A stretch of 64,000 nucleotides of DNA from an uncultured Sunxiuqinia sp. (GTDB taxonomy: Bacteria; Bacteroidota; Bacteroidia; Bacteroidales; Prolixibacteraceae), in contig NZ_OY782770.1 of NCBI RefSeq assembly GCF_963678245.1, positions 434,001 to 498,000 of the forward strand. Direction: 5' to 3'. The notes beneath the pieces are model-generated. The model saw only the letters and a list, made by a program, of their open reading frames with translations. It made no database searches and was not told the origin of the DNA. Of the stretch, positions 34,560 to 45,146 are shown in pieces (positions within the stretch are counted from its first letter, which is position 1; the number at the start of each line of letters is the position of its first letter). Both the position numbers and the translations under genes were made by a program.

Positions 34560-34564
34560 GCCTT

Positions 34565-36052
34565 CTAATTTTTCAGAATCTCATCATATTCTTCAGTCAA
34601 CGGTTCATCGTTCGCAAAATCATAAAGCGTTAACCTCCGAATAGAATAATAATAATCCCAATAAGCATTGAGTGCTAAAACATAGTCCTTCCGGGCTTGC
34701 TCCAAGTCATTGCGAGCCTGATTTAGATTAATAACATCCACTTTCCCGATCAGAAACCGCTGAAAGGTTACCTCAAATCCTTTTTGTGCTACCGTATCGG
34801 CCAAAGCTGCATTTCGGACCTGATCTCCCTGCAAATTGAACTCCATGACGGTTTGTACAATATCCTGTTCAAAATCAATTCGAGCCTGCCTCACTGTTGC
34901 CTTTACAACCTCCCGACTATATTCAGCCATTTGATACCGTCCTTTCCGTCGTCCCCAATCAACAATAGGAATATTTACCCCGAGCCTAAAACGCTGACTA
35001 CGATCCGGATCATCATATACATTCTCAAGTTCTTTCGCTGACTGATCCAATCCATATAGTGCATAAATACTCGTATTCAAGCCAATTTCTGACTTTGCTT
35101 CGGCCACCTGTCGATCTTCTTGCAGCAATTGCTGTTGTTGATTTAAAATCTCCGGATTATTATCCAAAGCTTGTGCAATTGCTTCGCCTGCCTTTACTTC
35201 CAATTTTGGTATCTCGCTAGGTACAATGCAAGAAACCTTCGTGTTTTTATCCAACCCTAAAAATGAATTGAGCTCAGCCTGTGCACGCAACAATCCCAAC
35301 TTTGTCGTATTTAGAGCCTGCTCAGCTCTTAGTTGACTCAATTGCAAGTTCAGCAACTCGTCCTGGGTAACAGTTCCTACCTGAAATCGTCCCTGACCAA
35401 TTTTATAAAGTGTATCAGCACTCGCCTTATTATTTTCTGCAATCGATAAATTAATTTCCGCTGATACTAAGTTAAAAAATCGTCGAGTGGCTTTTATCGA
35501 AAGATTTTCCCTCGACTCAATAAACACTTTTTTAGCTTTCTCATACTTCAAAGGTTCAATTTTTGCTTCCCAACGCAAGCGGTTGTAACCGTTCAATTCC
35601 TGCTGATATCCAATACTAATTGGAGTTGACTGGTACGAATTATTCTTATCACCATTCAGGTTTTTCACCATCCCCAATTCTGAGCGCAAAAACAATCTCC
35701 CACCGGTTAAAGCCACATTCTGATTCAATGACAAACCAAAATCCGCATTCAGATATTCACGTTGTACATATTCTTCTTCATTGGTCTGAAAATTATATTC
35801 TCTGTTACGATACCGATTAAAATCAAGAGGAGTTGCCTCTAAACTTAAACTTGGCAACCTGTCGGCCTTGAAATATCGAAATTCCCAATAACTGGCGCGA
35901 AACATGTTTTCATTACGAAAAGCATCCAACGATTGAGAAGAGGCCAGTTCAATAACATCTTCCAGCGACAATTTTAACTGCTTGTCTTGTCCTTTTGTTG
36001 ACTGACCAATTAGAACCGTAAATAATATTGAAAGTAAATATTTTGATTTCAT
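34565..36052 (-). CDS. TolC-family outer-membrane efflux protein
   Basis: The 495-residue protein has a signal peptide (about 1-20, ending STKG) and two repeats of the outer membrane efflux protein domain, with long alpha-helical stretches and periodic Gln/Ala/Leu (for example LQLSQLRAEQALNTTKLGLLRAQAELN near 230). It forms the trimeric exit duct for the efflux complex encoded around it. Spacing to the permease gene upstream is 16 bases and to the second adaptor gene downstream 5 bases. Confidence 0.9.
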   Translation of the reverse strand: MKSKYLLSILFTVLIGQSTKGQDKQLKLSLEDVIELASSQSLDAFRNENMFRASYWEFRYFKADRLPSLSLEATPLDFNRYRNREYNFQTNEEEYVQREYLNADFGLSLNQNVALTGGRLFLRSELGMVKNLNGDKNNSYQSTPISIGYQQELNGYNRLRWEAKIEPLKYEKAKKVFIESRENLSIKATRRFFNLVSAEINLSIAENNKASADTLYKIGQGRFQVGTVTQDELLNLQLSQLRAEQALNTTKLGLLRAQAELNSFLGLDKNTKVSCIVPSEIPKLEVKAGEAIAQALDNNPEILNQQQQLLQEDRQVAEAKSEIGLNTSIYALYGLDQSAKELENVYDDPDRSQRFRLGVNIPIVDWGRRKGRYQMAEYSREVVKATVRQARIDFEQDIVQTVMEFNLQGDQVRNAALADTVAQKGFEVTFQRFLIGKVDVINLNQARNDLEQARKDYVLALNAYWDYYYSIRRLTLYDFANDEPLTEEYDEILKN

Positions 36053-36068
36053 GATTCTTGTTTTCGGG

Positions 36069-37448
36069 TTAATAACGGAGTGATTCTACCGGATCTTTTT
36101 CAGCTGCCTGTTTCGCAGGAAGGTAACCAAATATGATACCAACGGCGGCAGATACCCCAAAGGCAATAACAATGCTGAAAAGCGAAACAATGGTTTTGAT
36201 ATCGAAAATAGCGGTGATCATTTGGGAGAGGATAACTCCCAGAATGATTCCAATAATTCCTCCAAAAACGCTGATTAAAGTAGATTCGGATAAAAATTGA
36301 ACAATGATGTCTTTTTGAGATGCACCAATAGCCTGTCGGGTGCCAATCTCGCGTATTCGTTCCATTACCGAAGCCAGCATAATATTCATAATTCCAATTC
36401 CACCCACAATCAGAGAAATACCGGCAATTGCACCAAGCACCACATTAAAAATATTTTTAGTCCGTTGTTGTTGCTTCAGCAGTAACTCAGGGATCGTCAC
36501 CTCAAAATCATACATATCGGAGTGACGCCGATACAACATTCGTTTAACAATATTGGCAGTTTCACTTAATTGTTCAGTCTCTTTGACCTGAAGGATAATC
36601 TTGCTTAACTGATTTAAATTTCCATCATTATCATTGCTCGAACCTCCATCGCTTCCCGATCCCATTCCAACTATCACCATACCACCACCATCTTGCTTCG
36701 AATTGGCTTTTTCAACCTCATCAGCACGAATAAGCGATCGGTTTTTAAATCGCAATAATACGGTTTGAACGGGCACGAAAATTTTATTGTCAGAGCTACT
36801 AATCCCCATTTCATCGGAAGCAGAAGTTGTAAAATCCCTCTTTTCAACCACCCCAATAACTTTCAACCAAATTTTCCCACACTTAATACTCTTTCCAACA
36901 GGGTTTTCTTGTTTAAAAAAGACGCTTTTGATATTATCTCCGATAAGACAAACGGGCTGTCCCATTTCGCTTTGTGTTTGGCTAAATATTTCTCCCGCCT
37001 GTAAACCGATACTAAACAGTTCGAAATAACTTTCATCCACTCCCTCTAACACAACCGGATTGCTCTTACCATTGAGAATAGCCGAGTAATTAAACGATAT
37101 AACCGGGCTTACTTTATCTACAGAAGGAATCACTTCCGAAATTGCTTGCGCATCAAGCAAACTCAAACCTTTACTGAACTTCGACCGACGTGCCCCGGAA
37201 TCATCGCCCGATTTTGATCCACTGCCTTCAACACTAACTGAAGTTGGAGTAACAACAATATTATTTACACCAACCATCTTTATTTGTTCCAGAATCTCTT
37301 GCTCTGCTCCCTTACCAATGGCCATCATACTAATGACGGCTGCCACACCAAAAATAATTCCCAGGGCAGTTAGCATTGACTTTAAACGATTATCGAAAAT
37401 TGCTTCAATTCCGATGATAATATCATGAAAGTAACGTTCTATCCACAT
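36069..37448 (-). CDS. MacB-like ABC transporter permease (no ATPase domain)
   Basis: The 459-residue protein has an N-terminal membrane helix within LKSMLTALGIIFGVAAVISMMAIG (residues 22-45) and a periplasmic core domain of about 280 residues. This domain contains a Gly/Ser/Asp-rich low-complexity insert near residues 258-276. Three C-terminal helices of the FtsX type follow, with GIGIMNIMLASVMERIREIGTRQAIGAS near 350. It is the mechanotransmission permease of an exporter but lacks the fused ATPase of true MacB. No ATP-binding gene lies in this operon. Confidence 0.9.
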   Translation of the reverse strand: MWIERYFHDIIIGIEAIFDNRLKSMLTALGIIFGVAAVISMMAIGKGAEQEILEQIKMVGVNNIVVTPTSVSVEGSGSKSGDDSGARRSKFSKGLSLLDAQAISEVIPSVDKVSPVISFNYSAILNGKSNPVVLEGVDESYFELFSIGLQAGEIFSQTQSEMGQPVCLIGDNIKSVFFKQENPVGKSIKCGKIWLKVIGVVEKRDFTTSASDEMGISSSDNKIFVPVQTVLLRFKNRSLIRADEVEKANSKQDGGGMVIVGMGSGSDGGSSNDNDGNLNQLSKIILQVKETEQLSETANIVKRMLYRRHSDMYDFEVTIPELLLKQQQRTKNIFNVVLGAIAGISLIVGGIGIMNIMLASVMERIREIGTRQAIGASQKDIIVQFLSESTLISVFGGIIGIILGVILSQMITAIFDIKTIVSLFSIVIAFGVSAAVGIIFGYLPAKQAAEKDPVESLRY

Positions 37449-37461
37449 AATTCAAATCGAT

Positions 37462-38853
37462 TTAGTTTACTTTCATATTCTTCATCATCCCCGGAGTCGC
37501 ACCCATTGGTTGTTGAGGATCTTTCGAGTTCTTTTCAAATTCAGCTTTTGCTTGATCTTCTGCAGCTTTTTGTGCTTCCCTCTCCTTCAATATTTTAGCA
37601 TAAACATCAAGTCCATCATAGTCCAACTGCTCCGCGTTTTCCGGAGTTGAAAGATAAACATGATCATTTTCATTCAACCCATCGCGAATTAAAATGGAGT
37701 TCGCGTTGGCATCGCCCAGCGAAACAATCTGCTTAACCGGATCGCCTCGCTTTTCTTTAAATACATATTGAAGGCTGTCATTTGAATGAACCGATTCCTG
37801 TGGTATAAACAAGGTGTCTTTTATGGTTTTAGCCCGAATAACATTGCTGGTGGTCATGGCTGGTCGCAAATCCGGATCTTCATCAAATATTTTAATTTTT
37901 ACTTCAAATACCTTGGCATCACTGTTTAGCATATTCTGACCAATATTCGCCATCGATATTACTTCGCCTGCTAGTTGCTTTTCAGGGAAAGCATCAACCC
38001 CAACCTTTACCGGCAATCCTACTTTTACTTGCGAAATATCAATCTCGTTGATGTAGGTTCGTGAAATTAAATTGGTCATGTCTGGAATTGTGGCAATAAC
38101 TGGATCCCACATCGTAACGCGCGATCCCACTTTAGTAACTCCTCCAAATCCTTGCTTAAAATAAGTGAGTAAGCCTTTTTTTGGTGAATAAATATCTAAC
38201 GAATTATATAAAACATCCAGCTCCTTCAACCGATCATTAATTTGGCGGTAATTAATAAACCTTCGGGTTACCTTATTTTCTTCTTGTTCTCGCTTTAACT
38301 TATAGGCATTTTTTTCTTGCTCGTATTTGCGCGATGCCTTGTCGTGATCCATTTTGGCCTTTTTTTGAACAGAGGGAGACTCATAGATTGACTCATCCAT
38401 AACAATGCGCTTTTCTTCTAAATCAAGTTCTGCATTAATAATTGCATCTCGCTGATTACTTAGGTTTAGATTCGAATCAATTTTGGCATCCTGAAGTTCT
38501 GTCAGTGCTTTATCTAATTCGTCTTGAGCTGCTTTAATCTGTTCCTCAACCGCCTTGTGGTCGAGCGTACCGACGTAGTCACCTGAATCGACATAAGTTC
38601 CCTCTTCAACAAGGTCGGTAATTGTCAATTCATAAATCCGCAGACTACGATCTTTCATTTTTTCCGGAATGGTAATATTCTCAGAGTTTTCAGATTCTAA
38701 TTCTCCTGATGAGTAAATTTTCACTTCAAATGAGCCGCGTTCTACTGGAACAATAATGTCATTGTCAACCTTGTCGCTACTCTGAAAAATAAAAAATAGA
38801 ATGATTAGTAAAACAGGAATAAGAGTAATCAGAATGATTTTTCTGTTTTTCAT
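37462..38853 (-). CDS. Membrane-fusion (HlyD/MacA-type) protein, first gene of the efflux operon
   Basis: The 463-residue adaptor has an N-terminal membrane segment (6-24), a barrel-sandwich domain (YVDSGDYVGTLDH near 87), a coiled-coil hairpin (about 95-210) and beta-barrel segments (YINEIDISQVKVGLPVKVGVDAFP near 270). A charged, Ala-rich C-terminal tail ends in a Met/Gly/Pro-rich stretch, GATPGMMKNMKVN. It leads the four-gene unit, 13 bases before the permease. Its similarity to the protein at 33324 suggests duplication followed by divergence. Confidence 0.88.
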   Translation of the reverse strand: MKNRKIILITLIPVLLIILFFIFQSSDKVDNDIIVPVERGSFEVKIYSSGELESENSENITIPEKMKDRSLRIYELTITDLVEEGTYVDSGDYVGTLDHKAVEEQIKAAQDELDKALTELQDAKIDSNLNLSNQRDAIINAELDLEEKRIVMDESIYESPSVQKKAKMDHDKASRKYEQEKNAYKLKREQEENKVTRRFINYRQINDRLKELDVLYNSLDIYSPKKGLLTYFKQGFGGVTKVGSRVTMWDPVIATIPDMTNLISRTYINEIDISQVKVGLPVKVGVDAFPEKQLAGEVISMANIGQNMLNSDAKVFEVKIKIFDEDPDLRPAMTTSNVIRAKTIKDTLFIPQESVHSNDSLQYVFKEKRGDPVKQIVSLGDANANSILIRDGLNENDHVYLSTPENAEQLDYDGLDVYAKILKEREAQKAAEDQAKAEFEKNSKDPQQPMGATPGMMKNMKVN

Positions 38854-39110
38854 GGTTTTTTGCTGTTAGTAGTATTGGAATTTGTATGATTAACATGTTA
38901 GAAAACGTTGCTGATTTGCAAAAGACCATTTTGAAATTATTTTTTTCGATAAGCTCCTCAATCAATAACTGCTCAATTTCATTTTATGATCTGGGTTCCA
39001 ATTTAAAACAATATTTATGCCAATTAAGCAAAACGAACATAAATTTCCTTAAAAAAATATAAAAGCACCGCCGAATGATACTTTTATAAAATTCTAGTTC
39101 CGTTAAACCC

Positions 39111-40499
39111 CTATTTCGATATCAGGTCTTTTATTTCATTAATGATTCGTTCAGCCAATTCAACCGAAGACTGCTGATTGATTGATTCAGCATAAATCCG
39201 AATAATTGGTTCGGTGTTTGATTTACGCAAGTGAACCCATTCTTGTTCAAAATCAATCTTTACCCCATCAATATCGTTTACTTGCTCGTTCCGGTATTTT
39301 TCTTTCATTTTTACTAAAATCGCATCAACATCAATTTCAGGAGTCAATTCAATTTTATTTTTAGAAATGAAATAATTCGGATAGGTTTTACGCAGTTCAG
39401 TACATGTTTTACCAGACTTAGCCAAATGAGTCAAAAACAAGGCAATTCCAACCAAGGCATCGCGCCCATAATGCGAGGCAGGATAGATAACCCCTCCATT
39501 TCCTTCGCCGCCAATAACAGCATTTGCTGCCTTCATCTCTGTAACCACATTCACCTCTCCAACTGCCGATGCTGTATAAGTGCCTCCGTGTTTCTCCGTA
39601 ATATCGCGCAATGCACGTGTTGAGGACAAGTTGGAAACTGTATTTCCCGGTCCTTTTGACAGAACATAGTCGGCAACTGCTACCAAAGTATATTCTTCAT
39701 TAAACATGCTTCCATCTTCGCTGATAATCGACAAGCGATCAACATCAGGATCAACCACAAAGCATACATCAACATTTTGTTCCCGAACCAGTTTGCAGGT
39801 GTCAATCAGATTCTCAGGCAAAGGTTCAGGCACATGCGCAAAATGGCCGGTTGGCTGCTCGTTTATCGAGACGATGTTTTGCACTCCCATAGCTTTCAAA
39901 AGTGCGGGAATTGCGATTCCCCCAACCGAGTTAACGGCGTCAAAGGCGACGGTGAAATTGGCTTTTGCAATGGCATCAACATCCACTAATCCCAACTCCA
40001 AAACATGATCAATGTGGGATTGCAGATAATCCTTTTCACGGACCACCCCAAGGTCATAAACGTCTGCAAACTCAAAATCTTCAGCCTCAGCAAAGTCTAA
40101 AATTTTAGCTCCTTCAACAGCCGACAAGAACTCGCCATTGCTATTGAGCAACTTCAAGGCATTCCATTGTGCTGGGTTATGACTGGCTGTTAAAATAATA
40201 CCGCCATCGGCCTTTTCTTTCACAACAGCTAACTCGGTTGTTGGCGTGGTTGCCAATCCAATATTAACTACGTTGCAGCCCATACCACTGAGAGAAGCGC
40301 AAACAAGCGATTCAAACATTGCACCTGAGATCCGCGCATCGCGACCAACAACAATTGTCGGCTTCGATTTTCCGGTCGTGTCTTTTGCCCACCGGGCATA
40401 AGCAGAACTATATTTTACCACATCAAGCGGACTTAAACCATCGCCGGGCTTTCCTCCAATTGTCCCTCTTATTCCTGAAATTGATTTTATAAGTGTCAT
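39111..40499 (-). CDS. glmM: Phosphoglucosamine mutase
   Basis: The 462-residue alpha-D-phosphohexomutase interconverts glucosamine-6- and -1-phosphate for peptidoglycan and LPS precursors. The active-site serine loop is GGIILTASHNPAQWNALK near residue 100, the metal-binding loop VVDPDVDRLSII near 245, the sugar-specificity loop GGEGNGGVIYP near 333, and the phosphate loop RKSNTEPIIRIYAE near 430. The loops fit GlmM, but a dual phosphomannomutase role cannot be excluded. The gene precedes no operon partner; glnA lies 42 bases upstream on the same strand. Confidence 0.87.
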   Translation of the reverse strand: MTLIKSISGIRGTIGGKPGDGLSPLDVVKYSSAYARWAKDTTGKSKPTIVVGRDARISGAMFESLVCASLSGMGCNVVNIGLATTPTTELAVVKEKADGGIILTASHNPAQWNALKLLNSNGEFLSAVEGAKILDFAEAEDFEFADVYDLGVVREKDYLQSHIDHVLELGLVDVDAIAKANFTVAFDAVNSVGGIAIPALLKAMGVQNIVSINEQPTGHFAHVPEPLPENLIDTCKLVREQNVDVCFVVDPDVDRLSIISEDGSMFNEEYTLVAVADYVLSKGPGNTVSNLSSTRALRDITEKHGGTYTASAVGEVNVVTEMKAANAVIGGEGNGGVIYPASHYGRDALVGIALFLTHLAKSGKTCTELRKTYPNYFISKNKIELTPEIDVDAILVKMKEKYRNEQVNDIDGVKIDFEQEWVHLRKSNTEPIIRIYAESINQQSSVELAERIINEIKDLISK

Positions 40500-40541
40500 T
40501 TGTAAAATTCTTATTTATCGGGTAGTTATCGTATTATTTAA

Positions 40542-42047
40542 TTACATGTAATGCAGGTACTCTTTGATCAATTCTTTCAAATCCTGATTTTCTCCATAGG
40601 TTTTGAAATTCTCACTAAGTTCTTTATCGTTAAACGAACGCAATTGTAAAATGGTATGATTGATAATTGATTTTGGAAATATCTGATCTGCCTCGAAAAA
40701 TTGACGAAAGTTTTCCAGCTTTTCAGCAGCTTCGTAGCATGACATCGGTAAAAGAGTATATTTATTTTCGTCTTCAGCTTCCTCTGATTTGCTTGTGAAA
40801 AGGTTCTTGCTACAAAAATACTCGTCTGATTTCTTTATAGATTTCGTATCTGATAAGCCTTTCATAAATCCTATAATCAGCGCAGCACAAAAAAGGTATG
40901 GATTGGCCGAACCGTCTGACCCGCGATATTCAACGGTTTGCCGAAAAGCATAATCCACTTTTTCTTGTTCCTGCTGGTTTAAAATGGCTCCCAAAGGTGT
41001 ATTGGTATTCCATCCCAATGGCACCCGAATTAAGGTTGAACGGTTTTGTTTTCCCCAACAGATACTGTTTGGAACTTTCTGTCCCGGCATAATTCGCAAG
41101 TATGAAACAGGAGTTGAATTGGCAAAAGCCGTTAGAGCCGGAGAAATTTCCAAAACTCCAGCAATCATTTTCAAACTGGTAGGTGTGAGTTCTCCATTTT
41201 CAATCATCATATTTTTACCTGCCTGCTCCGCCATAAAATGCACGTGCATGCCACTGCCGGGCTGGCTCAACGATATTTTTGGTATAAAAGTCACATTCAC
41301 GTTGTATCTCACCCCTAACATGCGTAAAATCCACTTAGCGACCACCAACTGGTCTGACGCATCTTCCGGATTCACAGGCGCAAATTCAATCTCGTGCTGC
41401 TCGTAATGTTTTCCTTGATGTGTGAACCGTCCATTTTCGGCATGTCCAAAGCGAACCATGCCGCCACATTGAGCAATCAGTTTAATCGCCTCCGTCCGCA
41501 GTTCTTCATACATCGTAAAAGGCTCGGCACAGTGGTAACCATCCGCCGACCTTTCTACTTCTTCTTCGGCATCACCAAAGATGTAAAACTCCAGTTCGCC
41601 CATCATCTTGAGCTTCATGTTGGTTTCTTTAAAAAACTGCTTTTGTGCTTTTTTCAAGATATTTTCCGGCGAGCTTTCCAAGGGCTCGCCCTGGGCATTG
41701 TAAAACGAACACAAGACATCAACAGATGGAATCTTTGAAAACGGATTCAAAAAAGCCGTTTTATAACGAGGCACAATATAAAGGTCGCTAGTGTTTACCT
41801 CTAGAAATGAAAAAATACTGCTTCCATCAACCCGCTCACCCGATGATAAAACCATGTCCAACTCGTCGCGCGTGGTAACCATGAAATTTATGGTCTTCAG
41901 CTTCCCGTCTTCGGCAACATAACGAAAATTCAGCATTTCAATTTCGCGTTCTTCAATATACCGGATCAAGTCTTCTTTTGTAAAATCGGAAGCTGGTTTT
42001 TGAAGGTACTGAACCAGTAAGTTTGGGTTATTTTGAATTGATGGCAT
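40542..42047 (-). CDS. glnA: Glutamine synthetase
   Basis: The 501-residue enzyme makes glutamine from glutamate, ammonia and ATP. The N-terminal beta-grasp domain spans roughly 20-105. The catalytic domain shows MGELEFYIFG (metal-binding Glu) near 150, HYEQHEIEFAP near 213, SGMHVHFM near 265 (His of the metal and ATP sites), NSTPVSYLRIMPG near 308 (glutamate site) and EYRGSDGSANPYL near 375. The adenylylation-site Tyr segment of proteobacterial enzymes is not seen. The long C-terminal helical part (about 410-501) is a group feature. Family type I is likely. Confidence 0.93.
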   Translation of the reverse strand: MPSIQNNPNLLVQYLQKPASDFTKEDLIRYIEEREIEMLNFRYVAEDGKLKTINFMVTTRDELDMVLSSGERVDGSSIFSFLEVNTSDLYIVPRYKTAFLNPFSKIPSVDVLCSFYNAQGEPLESSPENILKKAQKQFFKETNMKLKMMGELEFYIFGDAEEEVERSADGYHCAEPFTMYEELRTEAIKLIAQCGGMVRFGHAENGRFTHQGKHYEQHEIEFAPVNPEDASDQLVVAKWILRMLGVRYNVNVTFIPKISLSQPGSGMHVHFMAEQAGKNMMIENGELTPTSLKMIAGVLEISPALTAFANSTPVSYLRIMPGQKVPNSICWGKQNRSTLIRVPLGWNTNTPLGAILNQQEQEKVDYAFRQTVEYRGSDGSANPYLFCAALIIGFMKGLSDTKSIKKSDEYFCSKNLFTSKSEEAEDENKYTLLPMSCYEAAEKLENFRQFFEADQIFPKSIINHTILQLRSFNDKELSENFKTYGENQDLKELIKEYLHYM

Positions 42048-42112
42048 ATCCTTTTTATTTAGACCCTAAAATTAGTTATGTGAGTTGAGAATAAAAAACA
42101 TCCGATCACACA

Positions 42113-42139
42113 AAAGGCCGGTCATGAAAACCAGCCTTT
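42113..42139 (-). terminator. Probable intrinsic terminator of valS
   Basis: The minus strand reads AAAGGCTGGT, a 7-base loop and ACCGGCCTTT, followed by T, with one mismatch in a 10-bp stem. It lies 142 bases past the valS stop, rather far, but before glnA begins. Confidence 0.5.
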
Positions 42140-42280
42140 CTAGCTCTTTTCTATTACAAGAGCAAAGTAAAATTTATGAAAAAAGAAAATCGTGTTTTAT
42201 AATAAAAACAGTTCAGCATCAAAAAAAACCTTAATCTGATTTCTAAAAAATGTTTTTTATTTTAATTGCACGATTTCAAT

Positions 42281-44908
42281 TTATTTCAAATTCGAAATTT
42301 GCTCCTCCAACACTTTTATTTTGGCTTCCGCATCCGCCTGTTTTGCTTTTTCCTTAGCAACCACAGCTTCCGGGGCACCACTGACGAAACGTTCGTTACT
42401 CAACTTTTTCACAACCGAACTTAGAAAGCCTTGTGTGTACTTTAATTCCTCTTCGAGTTTTTTCAGTTCTTCTTCCACATCAATCAAGTCACCCAAATCG
42501 ATAAAAAAGCTGGATGAAAATACGCGGAACGAAGCAGCTCCTTTTACCTCTTCTGTCACTAATTCGATACTAGAGAGGTTACCCATTTTAACAAGTACCG
42601 AATCGAACTGATCATTATATCCTTTATCGCCTTTTTGGATTTTCAACTCCAATGTGTCTCTCATTGGCAGATTGTTGTTTTTCCGCACATTGCGGATTCC
42701 TGCAATAGCTTCTTTCACCGATTCAAAATCGGTCAATAAGGTCTGATCGATTGTGTTGACCTCTGGCCATCGGCTAACCATGATACTTTCGCCATAATGG
42801 CGGTCGCGTAACAACTGCCAAATTTCTTCAGAGATAAATGGCATAAACGGATGCAGCACTCGCAATACTTTATCCAATGCATCAATCACTTCTTCGTAAG
42901 TTTTACGATCGATTGGCTGCTGGTAAGCCGGTTTCACGACCTCCAACAACCACGATGAAAATTCATCGCGAATGGTGGTATAAATCGTCATCAACGCATC
43001 TGAAATTCGAAACTTATCAAAGTGATCGTTCATGATAGCTACTTGCTCGCTCAGTTTTTGGTTAAACCATTCGATAGCCAGCTTTGAATGTTCCGGCTGT
43101 TGCAATTCATCAGCCACCTCCCAACCACGAACTAAGCGGAAGGAATTCCATATCTTTGCTGAAAAGTTCCGGCCTTGCTCCGGCAAACTTTCGTCAAACA
43201 ACAGATCGCCTCCGGCAGGAGAACATAGCAACATACCAACGCGAACACCATCTGCGCCATATTTCTCAATCAGCTCAATCGGATCAGGAGAATTACCCAA
43301 TGACTTCGACATCTTACGGCCTTGCTTGTCGCGCACCATACCTGTAAAATAGACGTTTTTAAACGGGTATTGATCTCGCTCTGAATATCCGGCCATAATC
43401 ATCCGTGCTACCCAAAAGAAAATAATATCGTGTCCGGTTACCAAATCGCTGGTCGGGTAATAATAGTTTATTTCGTCATTGTCAGGTTTGGCTACACCAT
43501 CAAATACAGAGATCGGCCACAACCACGACGACGCCCAGGTGTCAAGCACATCTTCGTCCTGAGTCAAATTATCCATAGTTAGATTTGGATTACCTGTCTT
43601 TTCTTTTGCAACAGCCAGTGCTTTTTCTTCAGTTTCTGCTACCACAAAGCTGCCATCTTCCAAATAGTAAACGGGTATTTGATGCCCCCACCACAACTGA
43701 CGACTGATACACCAGTCTTTTACATTCCCCATCCAGTGGCGGTATAAGTTTTTAAATTTCTTTGGGTGAAACTCTACCTCATCAGACTCCACCGCGTCTA
43801 GTGCAGGCGTGGCCAATTTCTCCATGGATAAAAACCATTGCGCCGAAAGCTTGGGTTCGATAACCACATCGGTACGTTCCGAATAGCCCACCTTGTTTTT
43901 ATAGTCCTCAACCTTAACCATGTTCCCCGATTTTTCCAGCATCGGAACAATTTGCTTTCGGGCTTCAAAACGATCCACCCCAACGAGTATTCGAGCTTTT
44001 TCGCTTAGCGTACCATCATCATTAAAGGTATCGATGGTTTCCAGGTTGTGGCGCATGCCAATTTCGTAATCGTTAATATCATGCGCCGGTGTTATTTTCA
44101 AACAGCCGGTTCCAAACTCCATATCAACGTATTCGTCCATAATTACAGGAACACTGCGTTCGACCAGTGGCACTAAAACCCGCTTCCCTTTCAGGTGCTC
44201 AAAACGTTCATCATTCGGATTCACACAAACAGCTGTGTCACCCAAAATAGTTTCCGGACGGGTAGTTGCAATGGTTACATAGTCGTCTTCGCCTTCAATT
44301 TGATAGCGAACGTAATATAATTTCGATTGCTCTTCTTTATGGATTACTTCTTCGTCCGAAACGGCAGTTTTAGCCGCTGGATCCCAATTAACCATACGCA
44401 CACCGCGATACACTAATCCTTTGTTGTACAAATCAACAAACACCTTGATAACCGATTCGGAACGGATCTTATCCATAGTAAAACTCGTGCGTTCCCAATC
44501 GCAGGAAGCACCTAGTTTTTTAAGTTGCTCAAGAATAATTCCACCGTGCTTATCGGTCCAATCCCAGGCATGTTTCAGGAATTCATCACGGGTCAGATCC
44601 TTCTTACCTACGCCTTCACTTTTCAGTTTGGCAACCACTTTGGCCTCAGTTGCAATCGAAGCATGGTCGGTTCCGGGAACCCAGCAAGCATTTTTTCCCA
44701 GCAAACGTGCGCGGCGAACTAAAATATCCTGTATCGTATTATTCAGCATGTGCCCCATGTGCAACACACCAGTGACATTGGGTGGTGGAATGACAATAGT
44801 GTAAGGCTCACGGTCGTCAGGTTCGGAGTGAAAATAGTTTTGCTCCAGCCAATATTTATACCACTTATCTTCTATTTCAACAGGATTATACTTGCTTGGA
44901 ATTTCCAT
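42281..44908 (-). CDS. valS: Valine--tRNA ligase
   Basis: The 875-residue class I aminoacyl-tRNA synthetase charges tRNA-Val. The HIGH-type motif is in [14 protein letters not shown] (His50 to His53) and the KMSKS motif is at residues 532-536 in [14 protein letters not shown]. The editing domain (about 200-350) contains [16 protein letters not shown] and [17 protein letters not shown]. The anticodon-binding domain and a C-terminal coiled coil (about 810-875, rich in Glu, Lys and Leu) follow. The length is normal. A TATTTTTG box lies about 40 bases upstream. Confidence 0.97.
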   Translation of the reverse strand: MEIPSKYNPVEIEDKWYKYWLEQNYFHSEPDDREPYTIVIPPPNVTGVLHMGHMLNNTIQDILVRRARLLGKNACWVPGTDHASIATEAKVVAKLKSEGVGKKDLTRDEFLKHAWDWTDKHGGIILEQLKKLGASCDWERTSFTMDKIRSESVIKVFVDLYNKGLVYRGVRMVNWDPAAKTAVSDEEVIHKEEQSKLYYVRYQIEGEDDYVTIATTRPETILGDTAVCVNPNDERFEHLKGKRVLVPLVERSVPVIMDEYVDMEFGTGCLKITPAHDINDYEIGMRHNLETIDTFNDDGTLSEKARILVGVDRFEARKQIVPMLEKSGNMVKVEDYKNKVGYSERTDVVIEPKLSAQWFLSMEKLATPALDAVESDEVEFHPKKFKNLYRHWMGNVKDWCISRQLWWGHQIPVYYLEDGSFVVAETEEKALAVAKEKTGNPNLTMDNLTQDEDVLDTWASSWLWPISVFDGVAKPDNDEINYYYPTSDLVTGHDIIFFWVARMIMAGYSERDQYPFKNVYFTGMVRDKQGRKMSKSLGNSPDPIELIEKYGADGVRVGMLLCSPAGGDLLFDESLPEQGRNFSAKIWNSFRLVRGWEVADELQQPEHSKLAIEWFNQKLSEQVAIMNDHFDKFRISDALMTIYTTIRDEFSSWLLEVVKPAYQQPIDRKTYEEVIDALDKVLRVLHPFMPFISEEIWQLLRDRHYGESIMVSRWPEVNTIDQTLLTDFESVKEAIAGIRNVRKNNNLPMRDTLELKIQKGDKGYNDQFDSVLVKMGNLSSIELVTEEVKGAASFRVFSSSFFIDLGDLIDVEEELKKLEEELKYTQGFLSSVVKKLSNERFVSGAPEAVVAKEKAKQADAEAKIKVLEEQISNLK

Positions 44909-44945
44909 TATTTGTGTGATTTTTAACGTATTCTGAATTAAGTCA

Positions 44946-44953
44946 CAAAAATA
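44946..44953 (-). promoter_or_regulatory. -7 promoter box of valS
   Basis: The minus strand reads TATTTTTG (TAnnTTTG), 38-45 bases upstream of the valS ATG. No -33 TTG at standard spacing. Confidence 0.4.
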
Positions 44954-45146
44954 TAAAAATTCCGCTATCGCTCGTTGGTTTTCGTGTGGTTTGTAGTTTA
45001 CTTGTTTAATAAGATTAATTCCTGCACTTTCGAAACTTAAATTCGGGCGCCAAGTTTTTAAATTAATTACTTGATCGTTTAAAAAATTGTTTAGTTATTC
45101 GCACAAGTCTAAAGAATAATCAAGATTAATAATATAAAACACTATC

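Noticed and set aside
40984-41406. 140-residue plus-strand frame inside glnA
   Set aside because: Antisense to conserved glutamine synthetase motifs; no start signals or protein-like pattern.
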